A stretch of DNA of 42,814 bases. Origin: Bacteroidetes bacterium OLB11. GTDB taxonomy: Bacteria > Bacteroidota > Bacteroidia > Chitinophagales > Chitinophagaceae. The position numbers and the translations under genes are program-made. The notes below the pieces were generated by a model. It did no database searches. It was not told the DNA's origin and saw nothing but the letters and a program-made list of their open reading frames with translations. This document shows positions 18,379 to 27,560 of this stretch, in pieces; the first letter of the stretch is position 1, and each line of letters begins with the position of its first letter. The stretch spans positions 1 to 42,814 of the forward strand of contig LNFQ01000047.1 of assembly GCA_001567165.1 (NCBI GenBank). The letters are read 5' to 3'.

Positions 18379-21300
18379 TTATTGTCCTAATAAAAATCGA
18401 ATCATTACGCCGGCTCTTGTGGTGGTAATTGGAAATGCGTTGGACACATAAGGTATGCTTTGCCGTCTATCGTAGAAAAACCGCAGTGTAAGACTTTGTG
18501 TAAGCATATAGTCAATCGATGGTGAAATGTTGATGACTCGCTGTCCTCGTGTCGGTTGATGTATATCTTGATCGAGACGATTAAGTGTGGTCAAATCGTC
18601 TCTAAACCCTAAATCTAATTTGATATTGACATCACTTTTATATTTGTTCAATCCAAAATAAGGAGTGTTAATGGTTACGTTTTTCATACGATATCCTCCT
18701 CCAATTGCTATTTCTTTACTTCTTGTTTCGCTAAGTTGGAAGTCAATCAAACTCAAACTCAAGATTCTTGATTTTTTATATTCTACGTGTAAGTTTAAAG
18801 AATTTTTAAATGTTGCATCTACTCCTAATAATGGACTGAAATTTTCATTAATGGTTAAATTAGGAACCATAAAATAAGGAATATAATTGGAAGAAATTGA
18901 ATCAATAAAAGATGGGAATCCTAGTGCATAGACATCTCTATATAATAGTGCTGATGTAAAACTATTCATGCTTAATGTTCCGGTATAGCTATGATTCAAG
19001 ACGAAACTTTGGAATATTTCTTTGAAAGCTGTTGTTCTTGCTAAACCTGAATAATTTATTCTCCAATTAGGCAAAGGCATTAAATTTTTAAAAGGATTGG
19101 AACGAACACTTTCATTTGAAGTGTTTACTAATGGGAATGTTTTAGGATCTTTTTTAGTGTAAGCTGCTAAAAATGCCGGTATCAAAACGTCTTGTGAATA
19201 TCGATTATATCCTTTATAAAATTCAGGGTCATTAGGGTCTCGAACTCCTGCTGTGTAAGGGTTGATAATACCTAATCTTTCTGAAATAATTTTTCGATTA
19301 TTACTAAATTCAGCAAAAGCTCTAGAGGATCCTTCTATTGAGTTTGCTTTTTCAAACATTGTTTTGATAGCAATGTAAGAAATTGAAAATCCTCCGTTTT
19401 CATAAGGGTTTAAATGGGCATATTCATTTCCTCCTCCAAGTGTATCTTTGAATAATTCGGTATAACCTTTATTAAAAGTCTTATTCCAATTGAGGTCAAC
19501 TTTAAAATCTTTGAATGGTTCGAGATTGACCATGGCATTGAAAGTTTGCGAATATTGTTGTTCAAACTGGGCATTGAAAAGTGAGTCTCTTGTCATCACA
19601 TTATCGTTCCCTTTTCCTTCAAGCCAGTAACGGTCTGGCTGATAGCCAAACGCAAAAGGTAATCCACTTCCATTGGAGTGTCTTAAATTAGCTCCGAAGA
19701 ATTGAGTGCTATCCATATAACCTGGCAATATGGTTCCCATATTTTCAGTATAATTGAATGTTGCTCTTTTTGCCATCATCAAAAATTTCCCTACGAAACG
19801 TACTCCGTCAGATGGATTAGGTACAGCCTTTTTCTTGAGTGCTTTTTTGGCTAAAGCTTCTTTCTTTTTTAATTCTTTTTCTTGCAGTCGAGCTTTTACA
19901 ATTGAGTCTTTTCTTGCGAGGTCTCTTTCTTTTACATTTTCGATAAATGCTCCCGGATTATTATTTATAACATTGGCATTATTTTCATTATTTTTTGATT
20001 TTTTATCCTCATTTTTTAGGTTGTTTTTGCCGTTGTCATCTCCTCCACCTGTTGAGCCACCGGAGCTTGCCATACTACCTCCATCTGTATCGCCTGCATT
20101 ATCATTTTTGCCTTTTGGTGAATTTCGATCTACTTGTTTTCCTCCGCTACCTAATGATTTTTTTTCTGGTAAAATGTTTGTTTTAGGCGATTTTCCAGTA
20201 GGTTTTGGCATATTAATAGCTTTCAGTAATTTCACTTTATTGTATAAAGTATTAAAGTTAAGTTCCCCATTGACTTGACGAGTTTGTGTATTGCCTTCAA
20301 TATTTCCCAAATCTTTTGCAAGAAGAGAGGCCGCAGTCCAATTGAAAGTACTTCCGTAAGTTGCTCTTGCGGTCACCCAATCTAAAAGTGGGAATTTGTT
20401 TAATGGCACATTATAGCTTGCATTGAATGATTGATTGAAGGCCGTATTTCTGCCTAATCTTTTGACATTATTCCAAAAAGTATCTTTCTTTTCTTGAGTG
20501 TTTAAAGGTCCATAAGGTTCATCGATACGAGCTAAGTTAGTGGCATTATAATCAACGGATATTGATTTTGTCAAATCCCAACGAAGGCTGTATGTTCGAT
20601 TCCAAGTAAAAAATTTATAATAGTTAGGATCAATTTTATAAGGTCCTTCATCAATATTTCTAACTTTTGTTTCACCTAAGGTTTTATTTAAAGTGTTTCT
20701 CATGTTGAAATTGGTTGGGATAAGCCCTACATTGAAATCTCTTATTAGTTGATAATATTTCCTTTTGGGTGGAATCAGCTTTTTGAATGGTTCGAAGGTT
20801 ACTGGTTTGATGTTGTAAGCGTACCCTAAGCTAGCAGCATGTTCGGTCAATTGGTCTTTTTCGATAAGGGGAGTATGCTTATCGGTTTGTGTGAATGAAT
20901 AGCTTAAATCAAAATTTTGCAAATCCCAAGGTTCTTTTTTCTTATTTTTAGTTGGATTAATACGCACATTTTGGAAGTTGACACTTTTGATAGAGGTAAA
21001 ATCTTGAGCTATACTTTTAATAGAATCTTTTTGTTTTCCTGAATATTCTTTTGCCTTATCTTTTAGTTTAATATCTAAATCATAAGGGTCATAAATTGGG
21101 TTGCTAACAGTTTGAGAGTAGCCTGCAAATACGGGTAACTGCACTCCCCATGATTTTGGTGCAAGTTTTCCGGCATTGATATTGGCTGATATATCAAATT
21201 GTGAAAAATTATCACGAAATCGTTGGTTCAGTTTTTGGTCAATATTTCCATAGCCTGCGGTGTGCATGCTACCACTCATTTTCACATTTCCTAAATCGGC

Positions 21301-24300
21301 CAACTGAATTTCTGCTGAGCCTGTAGCTGCAGAGCCTCCTTGTTCATCTAGGTTTGACAGTCGAAGTTCGTTAAACCAGACTTCGGCACATTTTTTCGCA
21401 CCATCATCGCTTGGGTCATTAGGTGTTTTTTGAGGATTTAATACTCCTAACATTGCCATTTTTGCATCACCGATATTTGGATTTCCAACTACTTTTATAT
21501 AGTTTCCTTTAGAGTCTTTTGTTTCAAAAGGAAGTGCATAATTGACTCCTTTTTTATTTCTGGTAAGTTTTGCATTGACAAGGTCTTCTATTTGGATTTC
21601 AAAATTATTTGCTTCTGGCCAAATCAAGTAAGGGTCACGACTGCCCCAATCTGTGAAAGTAAGAGGTACTTGATATTCGTAGTAGTTTGAGACAAAGTCG
21701 CTACCTAAACGAATGAACGCTCGTAGGTCTCCTTTTTTGAGTGGTGATGTTTCTCCATTTTCTGCATGGACAAACATTTTTATTGTTTTAAATTGTCTTA
21801 AATCCATACCAAGCGATTTGAACACACCTCTTGAATCTCCATCTTCAAGTCCACATACTTGAATGGAAAGTGATTGTTCATTTTGTTTTATGGATTGCCC
21901 ATTTGATACTTGTTGTAGTTGTCTGTCTATTCCGGGAGGTGACACATAAGGAATAGGAGCACGGCTACTATTTTCTTCAACACTGACAGAATAAAGGTTG
22001 AAAGATGTAGCATCATTGTCATTATTTGGCACGAGTTCGCCGGGTTTTTTAAGAGAGAAATTATATTTTCTCCATTGATTTCTTCCTAATTCAAGTCTTG
22101 CAAAACGCAGGATGATACTGTCTTGGAAGCCAGTCAAAAACATACGCACGAATCGAATTGATTTAAAGTCGGAAATACCTCCTACTCTATCGGTATATTC
22201 ATTAATTGGAACTTTAAATTGATACCATGTTTCATTTTCTACATTTCCATTAGCGAGTTTGACAGGCGTTACTTGTTTGTTGACTATATAATTTGTGCCA
22301 ACCTGCATATTGGGTTTAATGTCAATTCGATATTGGAAATATTGTTCATTTTCATTCAGCGTATTATCTCTGTTTAAGTCTTCAGATTCAGGAATATTCG
22401 TTGCTGCATTGGAGTATTGAGAGTTATTATCAGTAACGGGAGAGTTTCCTTGTGAGTTATTATAGTTGCGATAGCGTTTGATAATGGGCATTGCGGCATT
22501 GTCATAATCTTCACCTCTAAAATGATGAAAGTCGTCACCAGATGGGTCATTAGATGCATTCAAATAAGCTTGAGAAGTGAGTCCAAAATTATTTTTCAGT
22601 TCATCTAAATAATTTAAAAAATGTTCTGCTTCTTCATTATTGTTTAAGCCATCATATCCAACATCTTGAGCTGCTCTAGCTGATGGGTCATTATCAAATG
22701 CGGGTGTTATTTGTTGTTGAAAGTTTGGAATTTTAGACCAAATTGTATTGGTTGTTTTTCGATTATCTTGAGGATAAGGTAGTCCGTTTTCAAAAAACTT
22801 TTTTGAATCCTTTAATATATCTTCTGAAATATTACCGAGGTTAATATAGAATGAGCCACCGGGGTTGGAGGGGTCTTTAATGTATGGATCCATTACCCAA
22901 AATTCGACAAATTCCACATTGGCTGTTTCAAAGTCACTATTATCAATGGCTCTCATTATGCCTCCCCAGCGTTTTAGTGGGTTTAGCAGTTCACCATCAG
23001 CAGTAATATTTGTTGCATCAAAATTATATGGACCTCTTTCTTTTGGATAAAATCCTAAATCAAAAGTAGGTAGATTTCCTTGAAGGGTGGTATAGGATTT
23101 CAAAGGGAAAACATCCTGTTGTTGCACTAAACGCAGATAGTGATTTGAAAGTTGAGCTGTATCTTTTTTAAGATGATCAGGCATACAATTTTGAGCAGGA
23201 TCTACTAAACATGGGTCTAGATTATACCATGCTATTTTTGCTCTGTTTTTTCCATAATTCAAATTATTGACGAGGGTTGCTTCAGGAAATAAAATATTTC
23301 CATATTTGTCGGTTGCTTCTTGTGGAGCACTTGAAATAGCCCAGCTAGTAATCGGAAACCTTAAATCATAACCGCTTTTTGTTCCTTCAAAATCATCTAT
23401 ATAAATATTCCCTTCTCCATTTTGGTCATTAATCATTTTATTATGCCCGGGTTTAAGAGTTGCCACTTCTCCTCTAGCATTAATCATTGATGGTGTGTTG
23501 GTTGAAATGAGAGGTAGTTTATCAATGAAACGGGTAAGAGCGGGTAAATCACTTTGATAATTAAAATCTAAACCTAATACTGTGTTTTTTATGGGGTCAT
23601 CTCCATAAGTAACTTTTGTGTTATATGGTCTTTCAGAAAGCCTGAGCATGGTTCCTCCAATGGTCAATTTATCATTGATAAAATAATCTAATCTTGTACC
23701 GGTAAAGTTTTGAACTTGCATTCCAAAGGTGGCACTGTTTTCAAAAGACACGTTGATTGGGATTCCTGAACTTAAAACGCCAGCGTTGATAATTTTTAAT
23801 TTTCCAATTCCATAATCTACCGTAAAATCAACGTTTTCAGTCAATTTTTGTCCACCTGCATAAACCGTAACCGAGCCTTGTGGAATATTGAATCCACCTA
23901 AGAATATTTCAGAGCCACTTGCCGATTTGTAAGTTCCTTTAAGTAGGAAGCGATTGTATTGAGGGAATTGAATTGCAATGTTTTTGGTTGAATCATAAAG
24001 AATTTGATAAAGGTATTTTTTTTCAAGTTGAATGCTACCTCCCAACATTGGTTTCAGGTCTTCGCCAAATGGTTCTAACACAGGAAACATGACTTTTCCG
24101 GTTTGTGAGTTGATCGTTACGCCTTCCACAAAGTCAAATCGACCATCGGGTTGTGGGTCGTTTTGATTATTTAATTTATCTAAGTTTAATAAAGTCAATA
24201 ATGGAATACCAGCTTTAGGCCCTTCTGGTAAATATCTTTTTTCTCCACCTCCTGGGTCTAAATACATGACGTTTAGAACAAAATCTTCTTTACTTACTCC

Positions 24301-25875
24301 TGAAGCACCAAGCGAATAAATATTTTTCATCATTAAATCCCAAATAGGAACTTTTGGGTCGGGTGAAGTTGATTTCAACATTTTTAAGAAAAGTACTTTA
24401 GGGCTAATGCTGTCTGGTGGCAAGTCCTGAGCAAATTCACCGACTTGATATACTTTGCCATTATTGGTGTATTGATAGGCAACTCCAACTACATCATCGG
24501 GTTGCAACATCGAGTTGATCGATACAAATCCAAGTTGTGGATTAAAAGTAAATTCGGATGGATTCAATTTTCTTGCAAAAGTTTTTTCAAAATCTACTCT
24601 TCCTTTTAGTCCTAATCCTTGAAGGGAGCTAACCACATTCCCAATTTCACGAGTGCCATTAGTTTGTATGATTTGAGTGTATAAAGTGTTGGCATTGTTA
24701 TCTGCTTGACCATTTGATGATTTGTAGAAAGAGTTTTGATATGGCTGAGGTTCGCCTATATCTTGGAGAGCAACGACATCTCTAGCATTTTCAACAGTTC
24801 CGGTTTTATTAGTGACCCAAACTTCTAAACGTGTGATATTATTTAATGAGTTGACAACCGGGTAATCTTTTAAGGCATTATTGAAATTGTTTCTAAATGT
24901 TTGTGCTAATAAAAAGTGTCTAAATTCATCGTAATTGTCTCCTGAAATTGAAAAGTTTTGGGTTTGAGTTCCCCCTTTTAATGAGAAGCTTTCTTTTTTA
25001 GATTTTTGTTGAGAAATAACAGTATTGACCATCAATCGTCCAAACTGCAATTGAGTTTTTACTCCGAATAAAGATTGCACACCTTGAATAAGAGATGTTC
25101 TTAAAGGAAAGCTAATATAACCGGCTTCTATTTTTTTAATAATATCATCTTCTTGTCCGGTATAATTGAGTTTGAGTTGGTTTTCAAAATCAAAAGTTGC
25201 TTTGGTATTATAATTAAAATTGAAACGCATTTTTTCACCTACTTTTGCAAGTAGATTTACGTTCATATTCATATCAAAATCGAATATTCCATATTTTTGA
25301 GCTCTTTGAACTAAGGTTGGATTTTTCACATTTTCCCAGTTTCCTCCAAAAGTCAAATCGACATTTCCTTGAGGTTTTACCTCGATAGTATTTCCTCCAA
25401 AAATCCTGTCAAATATGGCATTTCCTAGGTTTACCTTTGGAATGATTCCTCCATTTTTTGAGATTTGCATGAGCGAGTTGGCTCTTTTTTTGAAATAAGC
25501 TTCTTCGTCTTTTTGGGCTTGATATTTCAAAAATTCTTCAAAAGTCATATAAGAAGGAGCTCTGTAATATTCTTTTCCTACTTTTTCTGTAATAAAATAT
25601 TGTTGAGTAGCAGGGTCATAATCGACATCTGTATTGATGTTTTGGGGATCTTTTAAATCAAATTGAGCTGGAGGCTTGTCATTATATTTATCTCCAACAC
25701 GGTCTTCAATTGGGAAAACGAGATTCGGATTATCTTTTTTATTTTCAGGAGTATCTATGTTTGGAGTTTCATAATATAAATGCTGATATGGCTTTGCTGT
25801 ACTTAGATACATGCCAAAAAAGGTCATAGCAAAAATGACAATAAATTGAAATAGATATTTTAAAAAAGAATTCAA
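18379..25875 (-). CDS. sprA: T9SS outer-membrane translocon SprA/Sov
   Basis: SprA is the very large beta-barrel pore through which type IX secretion substrates cross the outer membrane; it is also needed for gliding in gliding species. The 2498 residues match the family's size. Residues 1-25 are a signal peptide (MNSFLKYLFQFIVIFAMTFF...). Repeated long beta-rich blocks follow, including MTFEEFLKYQAQKDEEAYFK, FDRIFGGNTIEVKPQGNVDL, GEGNIYIDDFEG and AEVWFNELRLSN, segments I recall as SprA-like. The C-terminal strand ends TRAGVMIRFLLGQ. Residues about 1890-2015 form a Gly/Ser/Asn/Lys-rich disordered stretch plus a charged helix (see findings). No frame break in 7.5 kb. Starts 7 bases after ruvA, so probably co-transcribed. 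None of the other T9SS genes are in this window. Confidence 0.96.
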   Translation of the reverse strand: MNSFLKYLFQFIVIFAMTFFGMYLSTAKPYQHLYYETPNIDTPENKKDNPNLVFPIEDRVGDKYNDKPPAQFDLKDPQNINTDVDYDPATQQYFITEKVGKEYYRAPSYMTFEEFLKYQAQKDEEAYFKKRANSLMQISKNGGIIPKVNLGNAIFDRIFGGNTIEVKPQGNVDLTFGGNWENVKNPTLVQRAQKYGIFDFDMNMNVNLLAKVGEKMRFNFNYNTKATFDFENQLKLNYTGQEDDIIKKIEAGYISFPLRTSLIQGVQSLFGVKTQLQFGRLMVNTVISQQKSKKESFSLKGGTQTQNFSISGDNYDEFRHFLLAQTFRNNFNNALKDYPVVNSLNNITRLEVWVTNKTGTVENARDVVALQDIGEPQPYQNSFYKSSNGQADNNANTLYTQIIQTNGTREIGNVVSSLQGLGLKGRVDFEKTFARKLNPSEFTFNPQLGFVSINSMLQPDDVVGVAYQYTNNGKVYQVGEFAQDLPPDSISPKVLFLKMLKSTSPDPKVPIWDLMMKNIYSLGASGVSKEDFVLNVMYLDPGGGEKRYLPEGPKAGIPLLTLLNLDKLNNQNDPQPDGRFDFVEGVTINSQTGKVMFPVLEPFGEDLKPMLGGSIQLEKKYLYQILYDSTKNIAIQFPQYNRFLLKGTYKSASGSEIFLGGFNIPQGSVTVYAGGQKLTENVDFTVDYGIGKLKIINAGVLSSGIPINVSFENSATFGMQVQNFTGTRLDYFINDKLTIGGTMLRLSERPYNTKVTYGDDPIKNTVLGLDFNYQSDLPALTRFIDKLPLISTNTPSMINARGEVATLKPGHNKMINDQNGEGNIYIDDFEGTKSGYDLRFPITSWAISSAPQEATDKYGNILFPEATLVNNLNYGKNRAKIAWYNLDPCLVDPAQNCMPDHLKKDTAQLSNHYLRLVQQQDVFPLKSYTTLQGNLPTFDLGFYPKERGPYNFDATNITADGELLNPLKRWGGIMRAIDNSDFETANVEFVEFWVMDPYIKDPSNPGGSFYINLGNISEDILKDSKKFFENGLPYPQDNRKTTNTIWSKIPNFQQQITPAFDNDPSARAAQDVGYDGLNNNEEAEHFLNYLDELKNNFGLTSQAYLNASNDPSGDDFHHFRGEDYDNAAMPIIKRYRNYNNSQGNSPVTDNNSQYSNAATNIPESEDLNRDNTLNENEQYFQYRIDIKPNMQVGTNYIVNKQVTPVKLANGNVENETWYQFKVPINEYTDRVGGISDFKSIRFVRMFLTGFQDSIILRFARLELGRNQWRKYNFSLKKPGELVPNNDNDATSFNLYSVSVEENSSRAPIPYVSPPGIDRQLQQVSNGQSIKQNEQSLSIQVCGLEDGDSRGVFKSLGMDLRQFKTIKMFVHAENGETSPLKKGDLRAFIRLGSDFVSNYYEYQVPLTFTDWGSRDPYLIWPEANNFEIQIEDLVNAKLTRNKKGVNYALPFETKDSKGNYIKVVGNPNIGDAKMAMLGVLNPQKTPNDPSDDGAKKCAEVWFNELRLSNLDEQGGSAATGSAEIQLADLGNVKMSGSMHTAGYGNIDQKLNQRFRDNFSQFDISANINAGKLAPKSWGVQLPVFAGYSQTVSNPIYDPYDLDIKLKDKAKEYSGKQKDSIKSIAQDFTSIKSVNFQNVRINPTKNKKKEPWDLQNFDLSYSFTQTDKHTPLIEKDQLTEHAASLGYAYNIKPVTFEPFKKLIPPKRKYYQLIRDFNVGLIPTNFNMRNTLNKTLGETKVRNIDEGPYKIDPNYYKFFTWNRTYSLRWDLTKSISVDYNATNLARIDEPYGPLNTQEKKDTFWNNVKRLGRNTAFNQSFNASYNVPLNKFPLLDWVTARATYGSTFNWTAASLLAKDLGNIEGNTQTRQVNGELNFNTLYNKVKLLKAINMPKPTGKSPKTNILPEKKSLGSGGKQVDRNSPKGKNDNAGDTDGGSMASSGGSTGGGDDNGKNNLKNEDKKSKNNENNANVINNNPGAFIENVKERDLARKDSIVKARLQEKELKKKEALAKKALKKKAVPNPSDGVRFVGKFLMMAKRATFNYTENMGTILPGYMDSTQFFGANLRHSNGSGLPFAFGYQPDRYWLEGKGNDNVMTRDSLFNAQFEQQYSQTFNAMVNLEPFKDFKVDLNWNKTFNKGYTELFKDTLGGGNEYAHLNPYENGGFSISYIAIKTMFEKANSIEGSSRAFAEFSNNRKIISERLGIINPYTAGVRDPNDPEFYKGYNRYSQDVLIPAFLAAYTKKDPKTFPLVNTSNESVRSNPFKNLMPLPNWRINYSGLARTTAFKEIFQSFVLNHSYTGTLSMNSFTSALLYRDVYALGFPSFIDSISSNYIPYFMVPNLTINENFSPLLGVDATFKNSLNLHVEYKKSRILSLSLIDFQLSETRSKEIAIGGGYRMKNVTINTPYFGLNKYKSDVNIKLDLGFRDDLTTLNRLDQDIHQPTRGQRVINISPSIDYMLTQSLTLRFFYDRRQSIPYVSNAFPITTTRAGVMIRFLLGQ

Positions 25876-25882
25876 ATGCGGA

Positions 25883-26464
25883 TTAAATGTTTTTCAATGA
25901 TAATTTAATAAGTGTTTCTAATTCAATATTTGTTTCAGTTTTTAGCACCTTTTGTATTGCATTGTAAGCAGTATTGCGAGCAATACCGAGGCTTATTAAA
26001 GCATTTAACGCATCACTATCTATTTTATTGTTAACCGTTAGCGGCATATTTTCAATCGGTTTATTTTTTATCAGTTTTTCTTTTAATTCTAGGATTAATC
26101 GTTTGGCAGATTTGGGTCCTATTCCTTTGATTTTACTAAGAAGTAATTCGTTTTCAGTGACTATTGCTTGATGAATTTCATCGGGTTTCATGCTTGAAAG
26201 CATCATTCTAGCAGTGGATGCACCAATTCCGCTGACTGTAATTAAGTGAAGAAATAAGTTTCTTTCTTCTTCTTCAAAAAAACCGAATAGTGTATGGGCA
26301 TCTTCCTTTATTTGTAAGTGAGTGTATAAAATACCACTTTGTAAATGTTGGATTTGAGAATAGGTGTTTAATGAAATATTGACTTCGTAGCCAATTCCGT
26401 TTACTTCTATCCAGACATAAGTTGGCGTTTTTATAATATATTTTCCATTTAAAAAACAAATCAT
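25883..26464 (-). CDS. ruvA: Holliday junction DNA helicase subunit RuvA
   Basis: RuvA binds four-way junctions and loads RuvB for branch migration. The 193 residues have the N-terminal OB domain (MICFLNGKYIIKTPTYVWIE), the two helix-hairpin-helix elements VSGIGASTARMMLSS and IKGIGPKSAKRLILELKEKL, and a C-terminal domain III (DALNALISLGIARNTAYNAI) that contacts RuvB. No ruvB is nearby. It is the first gene after a clean promoter and is followed by sprA with a 7-base gap. I recall a ruvA-sprA neighbourhood in other Bacteroidota, with malic enzyme close by, as here. Confidence 0.95.
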   Translation of the reverse strand: MICFLNGKYIIKTPTYVWIEVNGIGYEVNISLNTYSQIQHLQSGILYTHLQIKEDAHTLFGFFEEEERNLFLHLITVSGIGASTARMMLSSMKPDEIHQAIVTENELLLSKIKGIGPKSAKRLILELKEKLIKNKPIENMPLTVNNKIDSDALNALISLGIARNTAYNAIQKVLKTETNIELETLIKLSLKNI

Positions 26465-26475
26465 AATAAGGTTTA

Positions 26476-26507
26476 CAAATATATATTATTATATTAAATT
26501 CTATCAA
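26476..26507 (-). promoter_or_regulatory. Bacteroidota-type promoter of the ruvA-sprA unit
   Basis: On the minus strand a TTG (plus 26505-26507) is followed after exactly 21 bases by TATATTTG (plus 26476-26483), a full match to the TTG/TAnnTTTG consensus. The ruvA ATG lies 11 bases beyond the -7 box, which implies a very short 5' leader of a few bases. Confidence 0.7.
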
Positions 26508-26620
26508 TTGATTTTAGAAAATTGAGTGCTAAGAGAATTTATCTATTTTGGTGATTGGTTTTATATTAAAAAATAGGGCCTTGAAAGCGTGGAATTTATA
26601 ATATGAGTATTTTGAAAATG

Positions 26621-27559
26621 TTATTTATTTTCTTTGAGCCACTGGATAATTTCATTTTCGTTCAAAGTGATATAATTCGGTTCTTTGATGACTGTCGTGT
26701 CTTGCACCCATTTAATAGAAGGCAATGTGTATCCTCCACTCATTTGGGTGTATTCGTCAGCCCCATTAAACATCGAGTAAGGGATATTGGACATTCGAGT
26801 TTCTCTCATGAATGTTTCTAGATCAGACGATTCTCCGTTTAAGATTGCATAAAAAGGTATTTCAGGATGTTGCTCTTTCATAATGCGAACTCTTTTGGCT
26901 GCTTTTTTACAATATTTACATGTCAAACTCAAAAATAACAATACATGTTTTCCTTTTCTTAGTTCAACTTGTGGTGGTGGATTATTTTCTGATTGATATA
27001 AAATACTCAAAGGAATGGGCTGATTTAATTCTTTTTCTTTTTCATTTATATAAATGCTTTCTGGTGGGCTCCATAAAAAAGGGGTGATGAGTGTGAAAAT
27101 GCAAAGAGCAAATGATAAATTTTTTTGTTTTAACTCCCATTCAAAAGTAAAAAAGTATAAAAAAACAATTAGTAAAATGAGGGCTACATTTTTGATAATG
27201 GACTGAATGGGTGTCATTGTAATGACTTCGCCAAAGCAACCACAATTACCATCATTTCCTTGGGTTTTTAAAACCATGAACAAATAAATCGTAAATGTTA
27301 TTAGCAGGAAAATTGAAGCTGGAATGGTATATTTTTTGACATATAAACGAAAGACAAAAAACACTCCGATTAATAGTTCGATACCGATTAATAAGCGAGC
27401 CCCCCACTCTGCTAATGCCCAACTCATGTGGGTTGTTTCGACAATTGTCCAACCAAATTGCTCAAGCGTTGGCAACTTGGAGATTGCTGAAAAGATGAAT
27501 ACAAAACCAATGACAATACCAGTTATGATTCCGATTGATTTTTTTAATATTGGGTTCAT
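26621..27559 (-). CDS. MauE/DoxX-type membrane protein fused to a thioredoxin-like domain
   Basis: A 312-residue two-part protein. Residues 1-160 form about five transmembrane helices of the DoxX/MauE superfamily (VFIFSAISKLPTLEQFGW, ARLLIGIELLIGVFF) with the loop GNCGCFGEV carrying Cys106 and Cys108, typical of MauE. Residues about 185-312 are a thioredoxin fold: HVLLFLSLTCKYCKKAAK with CKYC at 214-217 and the cis-proline site GGYTLPS at Pro280. The combination suggests a membrane thiol-disulfide oxidoreductase whose membrane part relays electrons to or from the thioredoxin domain. Proteins of this layout occur in Bacteroidota (the BT_3928 type, as I recall), without a proven role. One base after maeB, so the two share a message. 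Confidence 0.82.
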   Translation of the reverse strand: MNPILKKSIGIITGIVIGFVFIFSAISKLPTLEQFGWTIVETTHMSWALAEWGARLLIGIELLIGVFFVFRLYVKKYTIPASIFLLITFTIYLFMVLKTQGNDGNCGCFGEVITMTPIQSIIKNVALILLIVFLYFFTFEWELKQKNLSFALCIFTLITPFLWSPPESIYINEKEKELNQPIPLSILYQSENNPPPQVELRKGKHVLLFLSLTCKYCKKAAKRVRIMKEQHPEIPFYAILNGESSDLETFMRETRMSNIPYSMFNGADEYTQMSGGYTLPSIKWVQDTTVIKEPNYITLNENEIIQWLKENK

Positions 27560-27560
27560 T

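Noticed and set aside
19754..20278. A 174-codon open frame on the plus strand opposite sprA, and similar long antisense frames at 30071-30538 (flotillin) and 2656-3027 (prfC).
   Set aside because: They mirror lysine/alanine/glutamate-rich or low-complexity coding on the other strand, are phenylalanine/leucine/serine-rich and have no recognisable domain.
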